Assembly (NCBI GenBank): GCA_003223325.1
Contig: QHYS01000038.1
Coordinates: forward strand, 1-32,831
Direction: 5' to 3'
Source of the DNA: Acidobacteriota bacterium
GTDB taxonomy: Bacteria > Acidobacteriota > Terriglobia > Acidiferrales > UBA7541
Length of the DNA stretch: 32,831 bases
How positions within the stretch are numbered: the first letter of the stretch is position 1; each line of letters opens with the position of its first letter. The translations under genes were made by a program, and so were the position numbers. Under the pieces are notes generated by a model. The model made no database searches, had not been told where the DNA came from, and was given only the letters and a program-made list of their open reading frames with translations. Positions 24,814-32,725 of this stretch are shown one piece after another.

Positions 24814-26349
24814 TCAGCGGCGCCGGAACCAGATAACGACGCCGGAAATGATTACCAGCCCGGGCAGAAAAATCATGCTGGCGAAAAACAGCTCGCGCTG
24901 CTGCGTTTCGGTGAGGATGACGCGGCGGTTGGTCGGGTTTTTGGGCCGAACGGAAATGAGATCTTCATCCTGCGCCAACCAGTTGACGGTGTTCACGAAA
25001 AGATCGCCATTGCGCTGCAAGCCTGCCCACTGATTGGTGGCAAAGGCGGAATTGCCGATGACGACGAGCCGCGCGCTCTTGCCGCTCGTGCCCGTGCCGG
25101 TATGGCGTTCCGCAGCCACGCCGAGAGAGAGCGGGCCAGCCTGGTCCTTGGCGGGGTCGTAGCGAACTTCCTTGGTCTTCAAATTGGGGACGGTGAAGCT
25201 GCGCGGCGAAGTTTTGAGCAGTTCGGTGGCTGTCGGGTCGCTCTTGCCTTTATCTTTCAGGGAAACCGTGCGCGCCAAATTGAAAAACGTCATCGTTCCA
25301 GTGAAGTTTTGAACGATAGGGCTGGGACCGTAGTCCACGACGAGAGGGACAGCGGGCCCGGTGCCAAAGAGGCGGCCGACGCCACTCGCGTCGATGACCA
25401 CGTTGCTGCCCAAGGAGATGTTCCAGGCGTCAAGGACAGTGTCGACTTTGGGATCGGTTTCGGGATCGAGCAGAAGCAAGGCTCTGCCGCCACCATCGAG
25501 GTACCTGGAGATAAAACCGGCCTCCTGTGGGAAGAGCGACTGCTTCGGGCCGGCGTCAACCAGGACGCTGCAATCCGAGGGTACTTCTCCGGACGAGACG
25601 AGATTGACGGTCTTGGTCTGGTAGCCTTCGCCCTTGAGCGCTTTATCGCCACCCTCCAAGCCATCCTGCTCGCCGGAAGCGAGGGATTTCTCGCCGTGGC
25701 CTTCGACGAAGCAGACCGTCTTCACGGCGTCGCGGGTCACCTTAATAATGGCGTTGGTGATGTCCTGCTCTCCGGTGCCGCTGAGCGTTTCGTTATGCGA
25801 GCCGGAGGAGACCACGATATCGTTCATGTGCGTGACGTTATATTGGCGGGCCACTTCAGGCTTCTCCTGCGGATCCACTTCGCGATAGTGCACGTGAGTG
25901 CCGGCATTGGCGTATTCCGTGGCCAAATCCTTGAAGGTTTGGTCCGGGGAGCGCGCGAAGCGGATGATGTCCACGTCCTTCTTGAGCTGAGTTGCGGTGC
26001 GGCGGGACTGATCGGAGAGGGTATAGAGCTTTTCGGTGGTGACATCGAGGCGCTTTTTATGGCGGTAACCGAGAAAATTCACCAGGCCGAGGACCACGAG
26101 CACCAGAAACGTGATGGTGAGCGCATTGGCGCCAAGCTGGGAGGAGCGGGCGCTGAAGAACGTGACGAAATCGCGATAGCTTAGGACCAGACCGGCGAGA
26201 AACAGGACCCCGCCGCCGATCAGCAGAATTTCGCTCAAACGCGTGAACTCGCCCTGCGTGGAATAACGGACCAACCCGGCCGCAGCCAAGGCAAGACCGA
26301 AGGACGCGAGCCAACGGCGCTCTCGTTTCCAGTCCAGCTTTATTGCCAT
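24814..26349 (-). CDS. GldG-family ABC transporter auxiliary protein
   Basis: 511 residues with a strong AGGAGG ribosome site. Three N-terminal transmembrane segments (residues about 13-28, 40-58, 75-95) are followed by RLDVTTEKLYTLSDQS, the start of the GldG/IFT52-like extracytoplasmic domain, with VCFVEGHGEKSL and SVLVDAGPKQSLFPQEAGFISRYLDGGGRALLLLDPE in the centre. A last membrane segment (FASMIFLPGLVIISGVVIWF) ends in RRR. The family is named from Bacteroidetes gliding motility, but the ATPase-permease-GldG-DUF4340 set also occurs in non-gliding bacteria. It is probably an exporter or envelope-remodelling complex here. Confidence 0.87.
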   Translation of the reverse strand: MAIKLDWKRERRWLASFGLALAAAGLVRYSTQGEFTRLSEILLIGGGVLFLAGLVLSYRDFVTFFSARSSQLGANALTITFLVLVVLGLVNFLGYRHKKRLDVTTEKLYTLSDQSRRTATQLKKDVDIIRFARSPDQTFKDLATEYANAGTHVHYREVDPQEKPEVARQYNVTHMNDIVVSSGSHNETLSGTGEQDITNAIIKVTRDAVKTVCFVEGHGEKSLASGEQDGLEGGDKALKGEGYQTKTVNLVSSGEVPSDCSVLVDAGPKQSLFPQEAGFISRYLDGGGRALLLLDPETDPKVDTVLDAWNISLGSNVVIDASGVGRLFGTGPAVPLVVDYGPSPIVQNFTGTMTFFNLARTVSLKDKGKSDPTATELLKTSPRSFTVPNLKTKEVRYDPAKDQAGPLSLGVAAERHTGTGTSGKSARLVVIGNSAFATNQWAGLQRNGDLFVNTVNWLAQDEDLISVRPKNPTNRRVILTETQQRELFFASMIFLPGLVIISGVVIWFRRR

Positions 26350-26400
26350 TTCCCCTCCTTATGCCTCGTTACAGAGGACCAAAAGCCTCAGCAAACCTCA

Positions 26401-26425
26401 GCGCCCCCGCAAGAAGCGCGGGCGC
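26401..26425 (-). other. GC-rich hairpin between permease and gldG-like genes
   Basis: In the 113-nt gap inside the operon the minus strand reads GCGCCCGC, a 7-nt loop, then GCGGGGGCGC: a stem of six pairs plus two after a bulge. A TTTTT follows only about 20 nt later, so it is not a classic terminator; it may be a partial terminator or an mRNA-stability element. Confidence 0.35.
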
Positions 26426-26462
26426 CCTGCGTTAGAAAGCCATAGCGCGACCCAGCAAGACT

Positions 26463-27251
26463 TCAAGCACGCCGCCAGCGCATGGAATCCACGCTGCGGA
26501 TCGTCAGAAAAACGCCCAGGAAAATAAAGCTGAGATAGAAAATCACGTTCGAGGTATCGATGACGCCGCGCGTGAAATCATCATAATGGCGAAAAACAGA
26601 AAGATATTCGAGGCTGGAGGCCCAGACGCTGGAACCAGCCTGCGAACCGAAATCGAGCACCCACAGCAGCAGAATCGCGCCGAAGCTGAGCATCGCGGCA
26701 ATGAGCTGGCTTTCGGTTACGGAAGAAAAAAACGAACCGAGGGCCAGCAGCGCGGCGCCCAGAAGCAAGACTCCCAGATACTCGCTGCCCAGTACACGCC
26801 ACGGGGCGGTAGGTTCGGCATGGCGAAGCATGTAGGCGAAGCCGATCGCCGTTGGCAGGAGCATGATAACGAGCAAAGTGAGCGAAGCGAAAAACTTGCC
26901 GAGGACGATCTCAAGATCCGTGACCGGGGAAGTCATCAGCAATTCCATGGTTCCGCGGCGGCGCTCTTCGGCGTAGACGCTCATAGTCAGCATGGGCGTG
27001 AGAAAAAGCAGGAGCGTGGAGAGCACGCCGAAGAAATTGCGCATCACCAGGGAAGGAACATCGAAGGCCTGCCCTCCGCCGAACTGCGCTTCCTCAATGC
27101 TGGCCTGGAACGATTCCTGAATGATCAGGACCATTAGCCGGTTAAAGAAATACGCTGTCAAAATAAGGAAAACGGCGACGATGATGTAAGCCACGGGCGA
27201 GACGAAGTAGTGGCCCATCTCCTTGCGATAAACGGCATATATTCCTTTCAT
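26463..27251 (-). CDS. ABC transporter permease (GldF/ABC-2 type)
   Basis: 262 residues with six hydrophobic segments. Typical ABC-2 permease features are an N-terminal YRKEMGHYFVSPVAYIIVAVF, the central MSVYAEERRRGTMELLMTSPVTDLEIVLGKF coupling region, and the C-terminal IFYLSFIFLGVFLTIRSVDSMRWRR. It starts 10 nt after the ATPase gene stop, so the two are co-translated. With the GldG-like and DUF4340 proteins it would form one membrane complex driven by the ATPase. Confidence 0.9.
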   Translation of the reverse strand: MKGIYAVYRKEMGHYFVSPVAYIIVAVFLILTAYFFNRLMVLIIQESFQASIEEAQFGGGQAFDVPSLVMRNFFGVLSTLLLFLTPMLTMSVYAEERRRGTMELLMTSPVTDLEIVLGKFFASLTLLVIMLLPTAIGFAYMLRHAEPTAPWRVLGSEYLGVLLLGAALLALGSFFSSVTESQLIAAMLSFGAILLLWVLDFGSQAGSSVWASSLEYLSVFRHYDDFTRGVIDTSNVIFYLSFIFLGVFLTIRSVDSMRWRRA

Positions 27252-27261
27252 AGCTTCGCCC

Positions 27262-28212
27262 TCAGTTTGGACTTGCGGAATCTTCGGTAGTGAGCTCGAG
27301 GAAGATCTCTTCGAGGCTCAGACTCACTCCTCGCAATTCATATAACGGCCAGCCTTTGCCGACGACCTTGGAAGCAATCTGGCTGCGCACATCTTGGCCC
27401 GGCGAGGCTTCCACCGTAACGACAACCCGGCCATTGCCGCCGGCAGGTTCTCCGCTCACTTTGCGCACTCCGGGAAGCTCGCGAATGGCGGCACACACGG
27501 CATTTTGGTCCGCTCCTACTTCGAGGCGCACGTTCTGGCCGCCCTTGAGCTGCGTGGTGAGGTTGGCGGGCGTATCGATGGCAGCGATTCGCCCGCGGTT
27601 GATGATCACTACGCGATCGCAGGTCATGCTGACTTCCGGCAAGATGTGCGTAGAAAGAATGATGGTATGGCTGCCGGCGAGACCTTTGATGAGGTGGCGC
27701 ACTTCGATAATCTGTTTGGGATCGAGGCCGGCCGTGGGTTCATCGAGGATGATTATCTCAGGATCGTGTACCAGCGCCTGGGCCAGGCCGACGCGCTGTT
27801 TATATCCGCGCGAGAGACGCTTGATCAATTCGTGGCGCTTGTCCACAATATTGGTTTTCGCCAGGGCGTCTTCGACCAGCGCCGCGCGCTTCTCGGCGGG
27901 AACATTCTTGATGCGAGCGACGAATTCCAGATAAGCGGTAACGGTCATGTCGAGGTAGAGCGGCGGGTTTTCGGGCAGGTAGCCGATGCGCTTGCGAACT
28001 TCGAGCGAGTCGTTGAAGACGTCGAAGCCGGCGACTTGCGCGCTCCCACTGGTGGCCGGCAGAAAACCGGTCAAGATACGCATGGTCGTGGTCTTACCGG
28101 CGCCGTTGGGACCGAGGAAGCCGAGAATCTCGCCCTTGTTCACCACAAAAGAGACGTGATCCACCGCGGTTTGCTCCGCGAACCTCTTCGTCAAATCTTT
28201 AACTTCAATCAA
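27262..28212 (-). CDS. ABC transporter ATP-binding protein (GldA-like)
   Basis: 316 residues starting at a TTG (28212) with CGGAGG 6 nt upstream; no ATG fits as well. Walker A is FLGPNGAGKTTTMRIL (about residues 33-48), the Q-loop region reads GYLPENPPLYLDMTV, the signature is LSRGYKQRVGLAQALVHDP, Walker B is IIILDEPTAGLDP, and the switch histidine lies in ILSTHILPE. A C-terminal domain of about 90 residues after the core (NVRLEVGADQNAVCAAIRELPGV) is typical of drug- and Gld-type ATPases. It is the first gene of the four-gene operon. Confidence 0.93.
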   Translation of the reverse strand: MIEVKDLTKRFAEQTAVDHVSFVVNKGEILGFLGPNGAGKTTTMRILTGFLPATSGSAQVAGFDVFNDSLEVRKRIGYLPENPPLYLDMTVTAYLEFVARIKNVPAEKRAALVEDALAKTNIVDKRHELIKRLSRGYKQRVGLAQALVHDPEIIILDEPTAGLDPKQIIEVRHLIKGLAGSHTIILSTHILPEVSMTCDRVVIINRGRIAAIDTPANLTTQLKGGQNVRLEVGADQNAVCAAIRELPGVRKVSGEPAGGNGRVVVTVEASPGQDVRSQIASKVVGKGWPLYELRGVSLSLEEIFLELTTEDSASPN

Positions 28213-28429
28213 CTGTAACCTCCGACCGCAAACGTGCGCTTGCCGGTTACGCGGGATACTCCCCTATTGTAAAGAACCAAAATGAAAATGGAAGATTTTC
28301 GACTCTGTTCACCGCGACGGCACGTATATCTCAAAATAGATGCAGGGCAAAACCAGTTGGTTTCCCGAAATTTGCGGCCGACAGCGCGGCGGCCCAGATT
28401 CATGCGGGGCGATCCTGGATCTTTCAGGA

Positions 28430-28482
28430 TGTGGAAATGGATGTGAAAAGGTGTGAAAAACGTGTGAAAAAAGGTCTGAAAT
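28430..28482 (+). repeat. Helically phased TGTGAAAA direct repeats
   Basis: TGTGGAAA (28430), TGTGAAAA (28442), TGTGAAAA (28452), TGTGAAAA (28463) and TCTGAAAT (28475) recur at 12, 10, 11 and 12 nt, close to one helical turn. Such in-phase arrays suit a cooperative DNA-binding protein or bending; no known regulator is assigned. Confidence 0.55.
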
Positions 28483-28505
28483 GGAAGTACAGCTGGCCGC
28501 TTCCT

Positions 28506-28541
28506 GCACTTTCGTACAGGGTGTCTTCACGGCGAAAGTGC
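28506..28541. promoter_or_regulatory. Inverted repeat upstream of the sensor gene
   Basis: GCACTTTCG (28506-28514) and CGAAAGTGC (28533-28541) are perfect 9-bp inverted copies 18 nt apart. They lie between the phased repeats and the sensor start, so an operator or an mRNA hairpin is possible. There is no T-tract after it. Confidence 0.45.
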
Positions 28542-28589
28542 CCCAAAACGAAACTGTAACGGAATAGTTTATGGACTCATTTGAGGGAC

Positions 28590-29333
28590 ATGATCAACGC
28601 CAGCTCAAAACGAAACATACGCATTTTTCTGCCGGCTGTGGCGCTCTCCGGCTGCGTGACGCTAATCGCACATTTTCTCAGGCAGCTCGGGCTTTCCTTT
28701 AATCCTGTCCTATGGGCCGGCGCCGAAATCATCGCGGCGCTTCTCGGCTTCACCATTGCGGCAAACATTTTGGTACGATTTCACGGAACGGAAGATCGCT
28801 TCTCGTTGTTCTTGGGGGCGGCGTTCGGGCTCGATGGATTGATCCAGCTGAGCGGGATCGTGCAGCTCCACGGAGAGTCGTTAAGCGGGACGACCACTGT
28901 GCGTGTTCCGATCTACTGGATGGCTGGCGGGACATTGCTGGGCGTGCTTTTATTAGCGGCCCTTGCACTGGATAAATGGCTGCCCTGGCCGCGGCAGTCC
29001 AGCAGGACAATTCTCGCAGTGCTGAGCGTTGTGGGGGCCATTGCCGGCATGATGGGGCTGCTGTTTCTGGTGCTGGGCAACGGGCCTATGATTCGAGGTA
29101 CCAGGCCGGTGCCGCGCCCCTGGGACCTGTTACCGGCGGCAATGTTCCTGACCGGCACCATCCTTTTGTATCGCAGTCCGTACCAGCTTAGCTCCGCTGT
29201 TGGAGGCTCGCTGCCATGGGTGGTGGGGATGAATGCCGCGTGTCATCTGACAGCCGCACAATCGGCTCAGTTGCTGGATGCACCGGCGCTCACGGCGCAG
29301 CAGCGGTTATACCGATATCGGCATAACCGCTGA
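28590..29333 (+). pseudogene. Membrane sensor protein truncated by the RIT element
   Basis: ATG 28590 (a TTG at 28581 is also in frame) starts about 247 residues. At least six hydrophobic helices are visible (FLPAVALSGCVTLIAHFL; VLWAGAEIIAALLGFTIAANIL; SLFLGAAFGLDGLIQLSGIV; IYWMAGGTLLGVLLLAALAL; ILAVLSVVGAIAGMMGLLFLVLG; an LLPAAMFLTGTILL helix). This resembles the N-terminal membrane sensing domain of histidine kinases or diguanylate cyclases. The last readable native residues are about HLTAAQSAQLLDAPALTAQ; the frame then enters the palindrome at the mobile element's left end and stops at 29333 with no kinase or GGDEF output domain. Loss of the output domain is inferred; an intact relative would confirm it. 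Confidence 0.65.
29302..29331. repeat. Near-perfect palindrome at the left edge of the RIT element
   Basis: 30 bp with arms AGCGGTTAT and ATAACCGCT around a CCGATATCGG core; only one symmetric base pair position departs from the palindrome. It contains two inverted copies of the 9-mer TTATrCCGA separated by TA, and its right end overlaps the first bases of the terminal inverted repeat. Confidence 0.8.
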
Positions 29334-29436
29334 CATGCCGAGTCCCGGATTATGCCGAATCTGGCGAGGTGGCTCTTCTGTCCTCTGCGTTTGGCGCTAC
29401 TTTCCGCACTTTTCAGACTGATTAAACTCGGCATAA
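29318..29436. repeat. Left-end recombinase core sites (TCGGCATAA, three copies)
   Basis: TCGGCATAA occurs at 29318-29326 and 29428-29436, and its reverse complement TTATGCCGA at 29350-29358. Two more copies lie at the right end (32639-32647 and 32694-32702). These are probable binding half-sites for the element's tyrosine recombinases; binding is inferred from position and symmetry. Confidence 0.65.
29327..29360 (+). repeat. RIT left terminal inverted repeat (34 bp)
   Basis: Starts CCGCTGACATGCCGAGTCCC and ends TTATGCCGAAT; every base matches the reverse complement of 32692-32725. Confidence 0.9.
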
Positions 29437-29484
29437 TCCGTCTATCTTCCCCTTGCTGGCGTACAGCCAGTAAGGAGGAGATAC

Positions 29485-30714
29485 ATGATTGGAAGTTCTT
29501 TCCAAAACCTGGTAGCAGTCAACCGTCTTCCCGACCCACTCATTGTCCAGCTTCGGAGATTCACCTCCTCGCTGATAGAGCAAGGTTACGCAGATAAGAC
29601 GGTGCGATTGAAAGTAAAGCTGATTACGAATTTTGTGCAGTGGCTGAAACGAAACAGAGTCGCTGTTGCAGATCTTGATGAGCGGCTGGTGGAGGCATTT
29701 CTCAAGCGCAAGCACCGAGAGCGCGAGGGCGGTTTAAGAACCCTCCAGGAGTTTCTCGATCATCTGCGGAGGCAGAACGTTGTTCCAGCTCGGAATCTGC
29801 CTTGTGACAGGTCACCGCTGGCTCACATTCTCAACCGCTACGAAACACATTTGCGTACAGAGCGCGGGCTGGTCGCCCACACGATCCTGGAATACCAATC
29901 TTTCGTTCGTAAGTTTCTCCTGAAGCGCTTTCGCGGCCAACCGCTTCTTCTGAAAGCCGTGAAAGCTTCCGATATTTCAGACTTTGTTTTGCGGCACACC
30001 GGCGGCATGAGTGTCAAAAGCGCGCAACTGATGACGACGGCTTTCCGCTCTTTCTTCCGGTTCCTGTTTCATAAAGGAGAACTGCAAACTGACTTGGCCG
30101 GTTCGGTGCCCACGGTGGCGAATTGGCGGCTGTCCACCGTGCCCAAATACCTGACTCCGCAGGAAGTCGAACGTGTGCTCAAGGCCTGTGACCGCCGCAC
30201 CTCGGTCGGTCGCCGCGACTACGCCATCCTTCTTCTACTAGCCCGTCTGGGTCTTCGCGCAGGGGAAGTATTCGGTCTCCAGCTCGAGGACATCAACTGG
30301 AGAGCCGGCGAAATCCTCGTTCGAGGCAAGGGACTGCTTCACGAACGGATGCCTGTGCCTTCAGATGTGGGCCAGGCCCTGACATCCTACCTGCGTCGCG
30401 GTCGTCCCGCTTGTCAAACACGCCGAGTATTCGTTCGCATGAGGGCGCCACGCCGGGGCTTTGCGAACCCTGCCACTCTGTCGGGGATCGTTCGCCGAGC
30501 ACTCGCTCGCGCAGACTTACATCCTCCTCGCCGGGGAGCCCACTTGCTTCGTCACAGCCTAGCGACTTCCATGTTGCGCTCCGGGGCCACCATGAGGGAA
30601 ATCGCAGAGATCCTTCGGCACCGAGCAATCAACTCAACGGAGATCTACGCCAAGGTCGACTTCCAGGGCCTGCGGTCACTGGCTCACCCCTGGCCGATGG
30701 GAGGTGGACAGTGA
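29485..30714 (+). CDS. ritA: Tyrosine recombinase RitA of the RIT element
   Basis: 409 residues, with AGGAGG 6 nt before the ATG. An N-terminal SAM-like DNA-binding domain (LIEQGYADKTVRLKVKLITNFVQWL), a second core-binding segment (RGLVAHTILEYQSFVRKFLL) and the catalytic domain from about residue 225 are present. Catalytic residues are R in LGLRAGEVFGL, H-x-x-R in HLLRHSLATSML, H in LRHRAINST and the nucleophile Y in EIYAKVD. The longer N-terminus, with two helical modules, fits the first recombinase of RIT trios. Its stop overlaps the ritB start as GTGA (30711-30714). Confidence 0.9.
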   Translation: MIGSSFQNLVAVNRLPDPLIVQLRRFTSSLIEQGYADKTVRLKVKLITNFVQWLKRNRVAVADLDERLVEAFLKRKHREREGGLRTLQEFLDHLRRQNVVPARNLPCDRSPLAHILNRYETHLRTERGLVAHTILEYQSFVRKFLLKRFRGQPLLLKAVKASDISDFVLRHTGGMSVKSAQLMTTAFRSFFRFLFHKGELQTDLAGSVPTVANWRLSTVPKYLTPQEVERVLKACDRRTSVGRRDYAILLLLARLGLRAGEVFGLQLEDINWRAGEILVRGKGLLHERMPVPSDVGQALTSYLRRGRPACQTRRVFVRMRAPRRGFANPATLSGIVRRALARADLHPPRRGAHLLRHSLATSMLRSGATMREIAEILRHRAINSTEIYAKVDFQGLRSLAHPWPMGGGQ

Positions 30715-31646
30715 AGTCCCTGAAACAGGCATTGAAGGACTACCTCCGCATCCGCCGCAGCCTCGGGTTCCGGCTCCGGAACGAGGAAGGTTCGTTGCGG
30801 AATTTTGTGGCTTTTCTCCACTCCGCGCGTGCGCCTTACATCACCAGGGAACTGGCTCTTCGCTGGGCCACACAGCCCGCCACGGCCCAACCCGCTACCT
30901 GGGCTGGGCACTTAAGGATGATCCGGCGCTTCGCCATTTGGCATAGCGCCAGCGAACCGCGCACCGAGATTCCCCCCGTAGGGATTCTCCCGCATCGGTA
31001 CCGACGCAAGTCCCCTCACATCTATAGCGACGAAGAGATTGAAAAACTCCTTCGCCGAGCTCAACAACTCCCCTCTCCCAAGGGACTCCGCGCCCTCACC
31101 TATACGACCCTTTTCGGCTTGCTGGTAGCAACAGGAATGCGGGTGAACGAAGCCTTGGGTCTGAACCGGTCCGATGTCGACCTCCAACTCGGCATCCTTC
31201 ATATCCGATGGGCGAAGTTCGGAAAATCGCGTTATGTTCCGGTTCACGCTTCCACTGTAGAGGCTTTGAAAAAGTACGCCGAAACCCGAGATCGCCTTTT
31301 TCCTGCACCTCTCACTCTGACGTTCTTTATCTCCGAACACGGCCGCCGGATGACAGGCTACATGGCACGATACACCTTTGCCAAAGTGTCCCAACAACTC
31401 GGCCTCCGCGCCCCAGCCAAAGGTTCCGGCTGTGGTCCCCGGCTGCAGGACATGCGTCATCGATTCGCCACCCGCACCTTGATCCACTGGTATCGCTCCG
31501 GGCTCGACGTCGAACGGGAACTCCCCAAGCTGTCCACCTACCTGGGGCACGTCCACGTGAACGACACCTATTGGTACCTTCAAGCCGTGCCTGAACTCCT
31601 TCAGCTGGCTACCGACCGGTTGACTCCGCGGGAGGTGCAACCGTGA
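30711..31646 (+). CDS. ritB: Tyrosine recombinase RitB of the RIT element
   Basis: 311 residues from GTG 30711, supported by GGAGG 6 nt upstream and by the GTGA overlap with ritA; the frame is open 100 codons further upstream, but that part is antiparallel shadow of ritA. The N-terminal domain (LKDYLRIRRSLGFRLRNEEGSL) is followed by the catalytic core: R in TGMRVNEALGL, the beta-hairpin lysine region AKFGKSRYVPV, H-x-x-R given as DMRHRFATRTL (here R-H-R), H in LGHVHVNDTYWYL and the probable nucleophile Y in that same block. It overlaps ritC by GTGA (31643-31646), so all three recombinases are translationally coupled. Confidence 0.9.
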   Translation: MKSLKQALKDYLRIRRSLGFRLRNEEGSLRNFVAFLHSARAPYITRELALRWATQPATAQPATWAGHLRMIRRFAIWHSASEPRTEIPPVGILPHRYRRKSPHIYSDEEIEKLLRRAQQLPSPKGLRALTYTTLFGLLVATGMRVNEALGLNRSDVDLQLGILHIRWAKFGKSRYVPVHASTVEALKKYAETRDRLFPAPLTLTFFISEHGRRMTGYMARYTFAKVSQQLGLRAPAKGSGCGPRLQDMRHRFATRTLIHWYRSGLDVERELPKLSTYLGHVHVNDTYWYLQAVPELLQLATDRLTPREVQP

Positions 31647-32638
31647 TGATCGCCAGCTTTCCTTCTTTCCTCCAAGCTTTCTTCACCGATCGTTTGCTTC
31701 GCCAGCGGCAAGCGAGCCCACATACCGTAGCGGGATATCGCGATTCGTTTCGCCTGCTGCTGAAATTCGCCAAAGAACGACTCCGCAAAAGCCCATCCCA
31801 ACTCCGCATCGAAGACCTTGATGCTCCCTTCCTTGGTCTCTTCCTCGAGCACCTGGAAAGCACTCGCAAAAACAGCGCTCGTACGCGGAACGTTCGGTTG
31901 GGAGCCATCCACTCTTTCTTCCGGTACGTGGCTTTGGAAGAACCCGCGCATGCCTTGCATTGCCAGCGGATCCTGGCGGTGCCCAATAAGCGCCACGTAC
32001 GAAAACCGATCGAATTTCTCAACCGAGAGGAGATCGATGCACTGCTCGCGGCTCCGAATCGTTCCACCTGGATAGGGCGTCGGGATCGAACCTTTATCCT
32101 GGTCGCGGTCCAAACCGGTCTGCGGGTTTCCGAGTTGATTGGGCTGAATTGCCAGGATGTCGCGCTGGGAACCGGTGCCCACGTGCGCTGTCTCGGGAAA
32201 GGCAGAAAACTGCGTTGCACGCCACTCCGTCCAGAAACGACAAAGATGGTAGGTGCATGGCTAAGGGAGCGCCACGGTCAGCCAGAGGATCCAGTCTTTC
32301 CGAGCATCCGTGGCGGCAGACTCAGTCGCGATGCGATCGAGTACCTCCTCACCAAATACGCCCATCTGGCCGCGCGGAGTTGCCCGTCGCTCAAACGGAA
32401 GAAGGTCACCCCACATGTCTGTCGGCACGCCGCCGCCATGGACCTTCTCCACCACGGTGTGGATCGCTCGGTGATCGCACTCTGGCTGGGGCACGAATCT
32501 CCGGAAACAACCAACGTGTATCTCCACGCGGACATGCGTTTGAAGGAGAAAGCGCTCTCGTGCACTGAGCCCCTCGGCGTCAAGCCAACACGATACCGTC
32601 CAGATGACAAGCTGTTGGCCTTCCTGGAAGGCCTCTGA
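31643..32638 (+). CDS. ritC: Tyrosine recombinase RitC of the RIT element
   Basis: 331 residues from GTG 31643 (an ATG follows as the next codon), with GGAGG 8 nt upstream. A SAM-like domain (QRQASPHTVAGYRDSFRLLLKFA) precedes the catalytic domain: R in TGLRVSELIGL, K in LGKGRKLRCTPL, H-x-x-R in HVCRHAAAMDLL, H in LGHESPETT and the nucleophile in VYLHADM. All catalytic residues are present. The stop lies directly before the right-end copy of TTATGCCGA, so no cargo gene fits between ritC and the element end. Confidence 0.9.
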   Translation: MMIASFPSFLQAFFTDRLLRQRQASPHTVAGYRDSFRLLLKFAKERLRKSPSQLRIEDLDAPFLGLFLEHLESTRKNSARTRNVRLGAIHSFFRYVALEEPAHALHCQRILAVPNKRHVRKPIEFLNREEIDALLAAPNRSTWIGRRDRTFILVAVQTGLRVSELIGLNCQDVALGTGAHVRCLGKGRKLRCTPLRPETTKMVGAWLRERHGQPEDPVFPSIRGGRLSRDAIEYLLTKYAHLAARSCPSLKRKKVTPHVCRHAAAMDLLHHGVDRSVIALWLGHESPETTNVYLHADMRLKEKALSCTEPLGVKPTRYRPDDKLLAFLEGL

Positions 32639-32702
32639 TTATGCCGAATGAGAACATGGCTCGATCTCCTCCAGCCGAGGTATTGAAAAGAATTCGGCAT
32701 AA
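32639..32702. repeat. Right-end recombinase core sites
   Basis: TTATGCCGA at 32639-32647, directly after the ritC stop, and TCGGCATAA at 32694-32702 inside the terminal repeat. The pair mirrors the inner and outer copies at the left end. Confidence 0.65.
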
Positions 32703-32725
32703 TCCGGGACTCGGCATGTCAGCGG
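32692..32725 (-). repeat. RIT right terminal inverted repeat (34 bp)
   Basis: Exact reverse complement of 29327-29360; reads ATTCGGCATAATCCGGGACT at its left part. Confidence 0.9.

Larger units (their letters stand above)
28213..28589. other. Divergent intergenic region with phased repeats
   Basis: About 375 bases between the divergent ABC operon and the sensor gene. It has no supported gene. A TACAAT (28271-28266, minus) could be a -10 for the ABC operon but its -35 is poor. The right half contains the TGTGAAAA array and an inverted repeat described separately. Confidence 0.5.
29327..32725 (+). mobile_element. RIT (Recombinase-In-Trio) element
   Basis: A 3399-bp unit bounded by a perfect 34-bp terminal inverted repeat and filled by three overlapping tyrosine recombinase genes in one orientation, the defining layout of RIT elements. 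There are no passenger genes. Its left end truncates a membrane sensor gene and its right end abuts a transposase scrap. No direct target duplication is evident from the two flanks, which do not belong to one gene. The three recombinases have complete catalytic motifs and the ends are identical, so it may be recent or still active. Confidence 0.88.

Noticed and set aside
25102-26184. 360-codon plus-strand ORF
   Set aside because: Antisense shadow of the gldG-like gene; no ribosome site and no recognisable protein.
27394-28218. 274-codon plus-strand ORF
   Set aside because: Antisense shadow of the ABC ATPase gene, which has complete Walker and signature motifs.
28430-28482. CRISPR array
   Set aside because: The units are 8 nt at about 11-nt spacing with no spacers of CRISPR size and no cas genes nearby.
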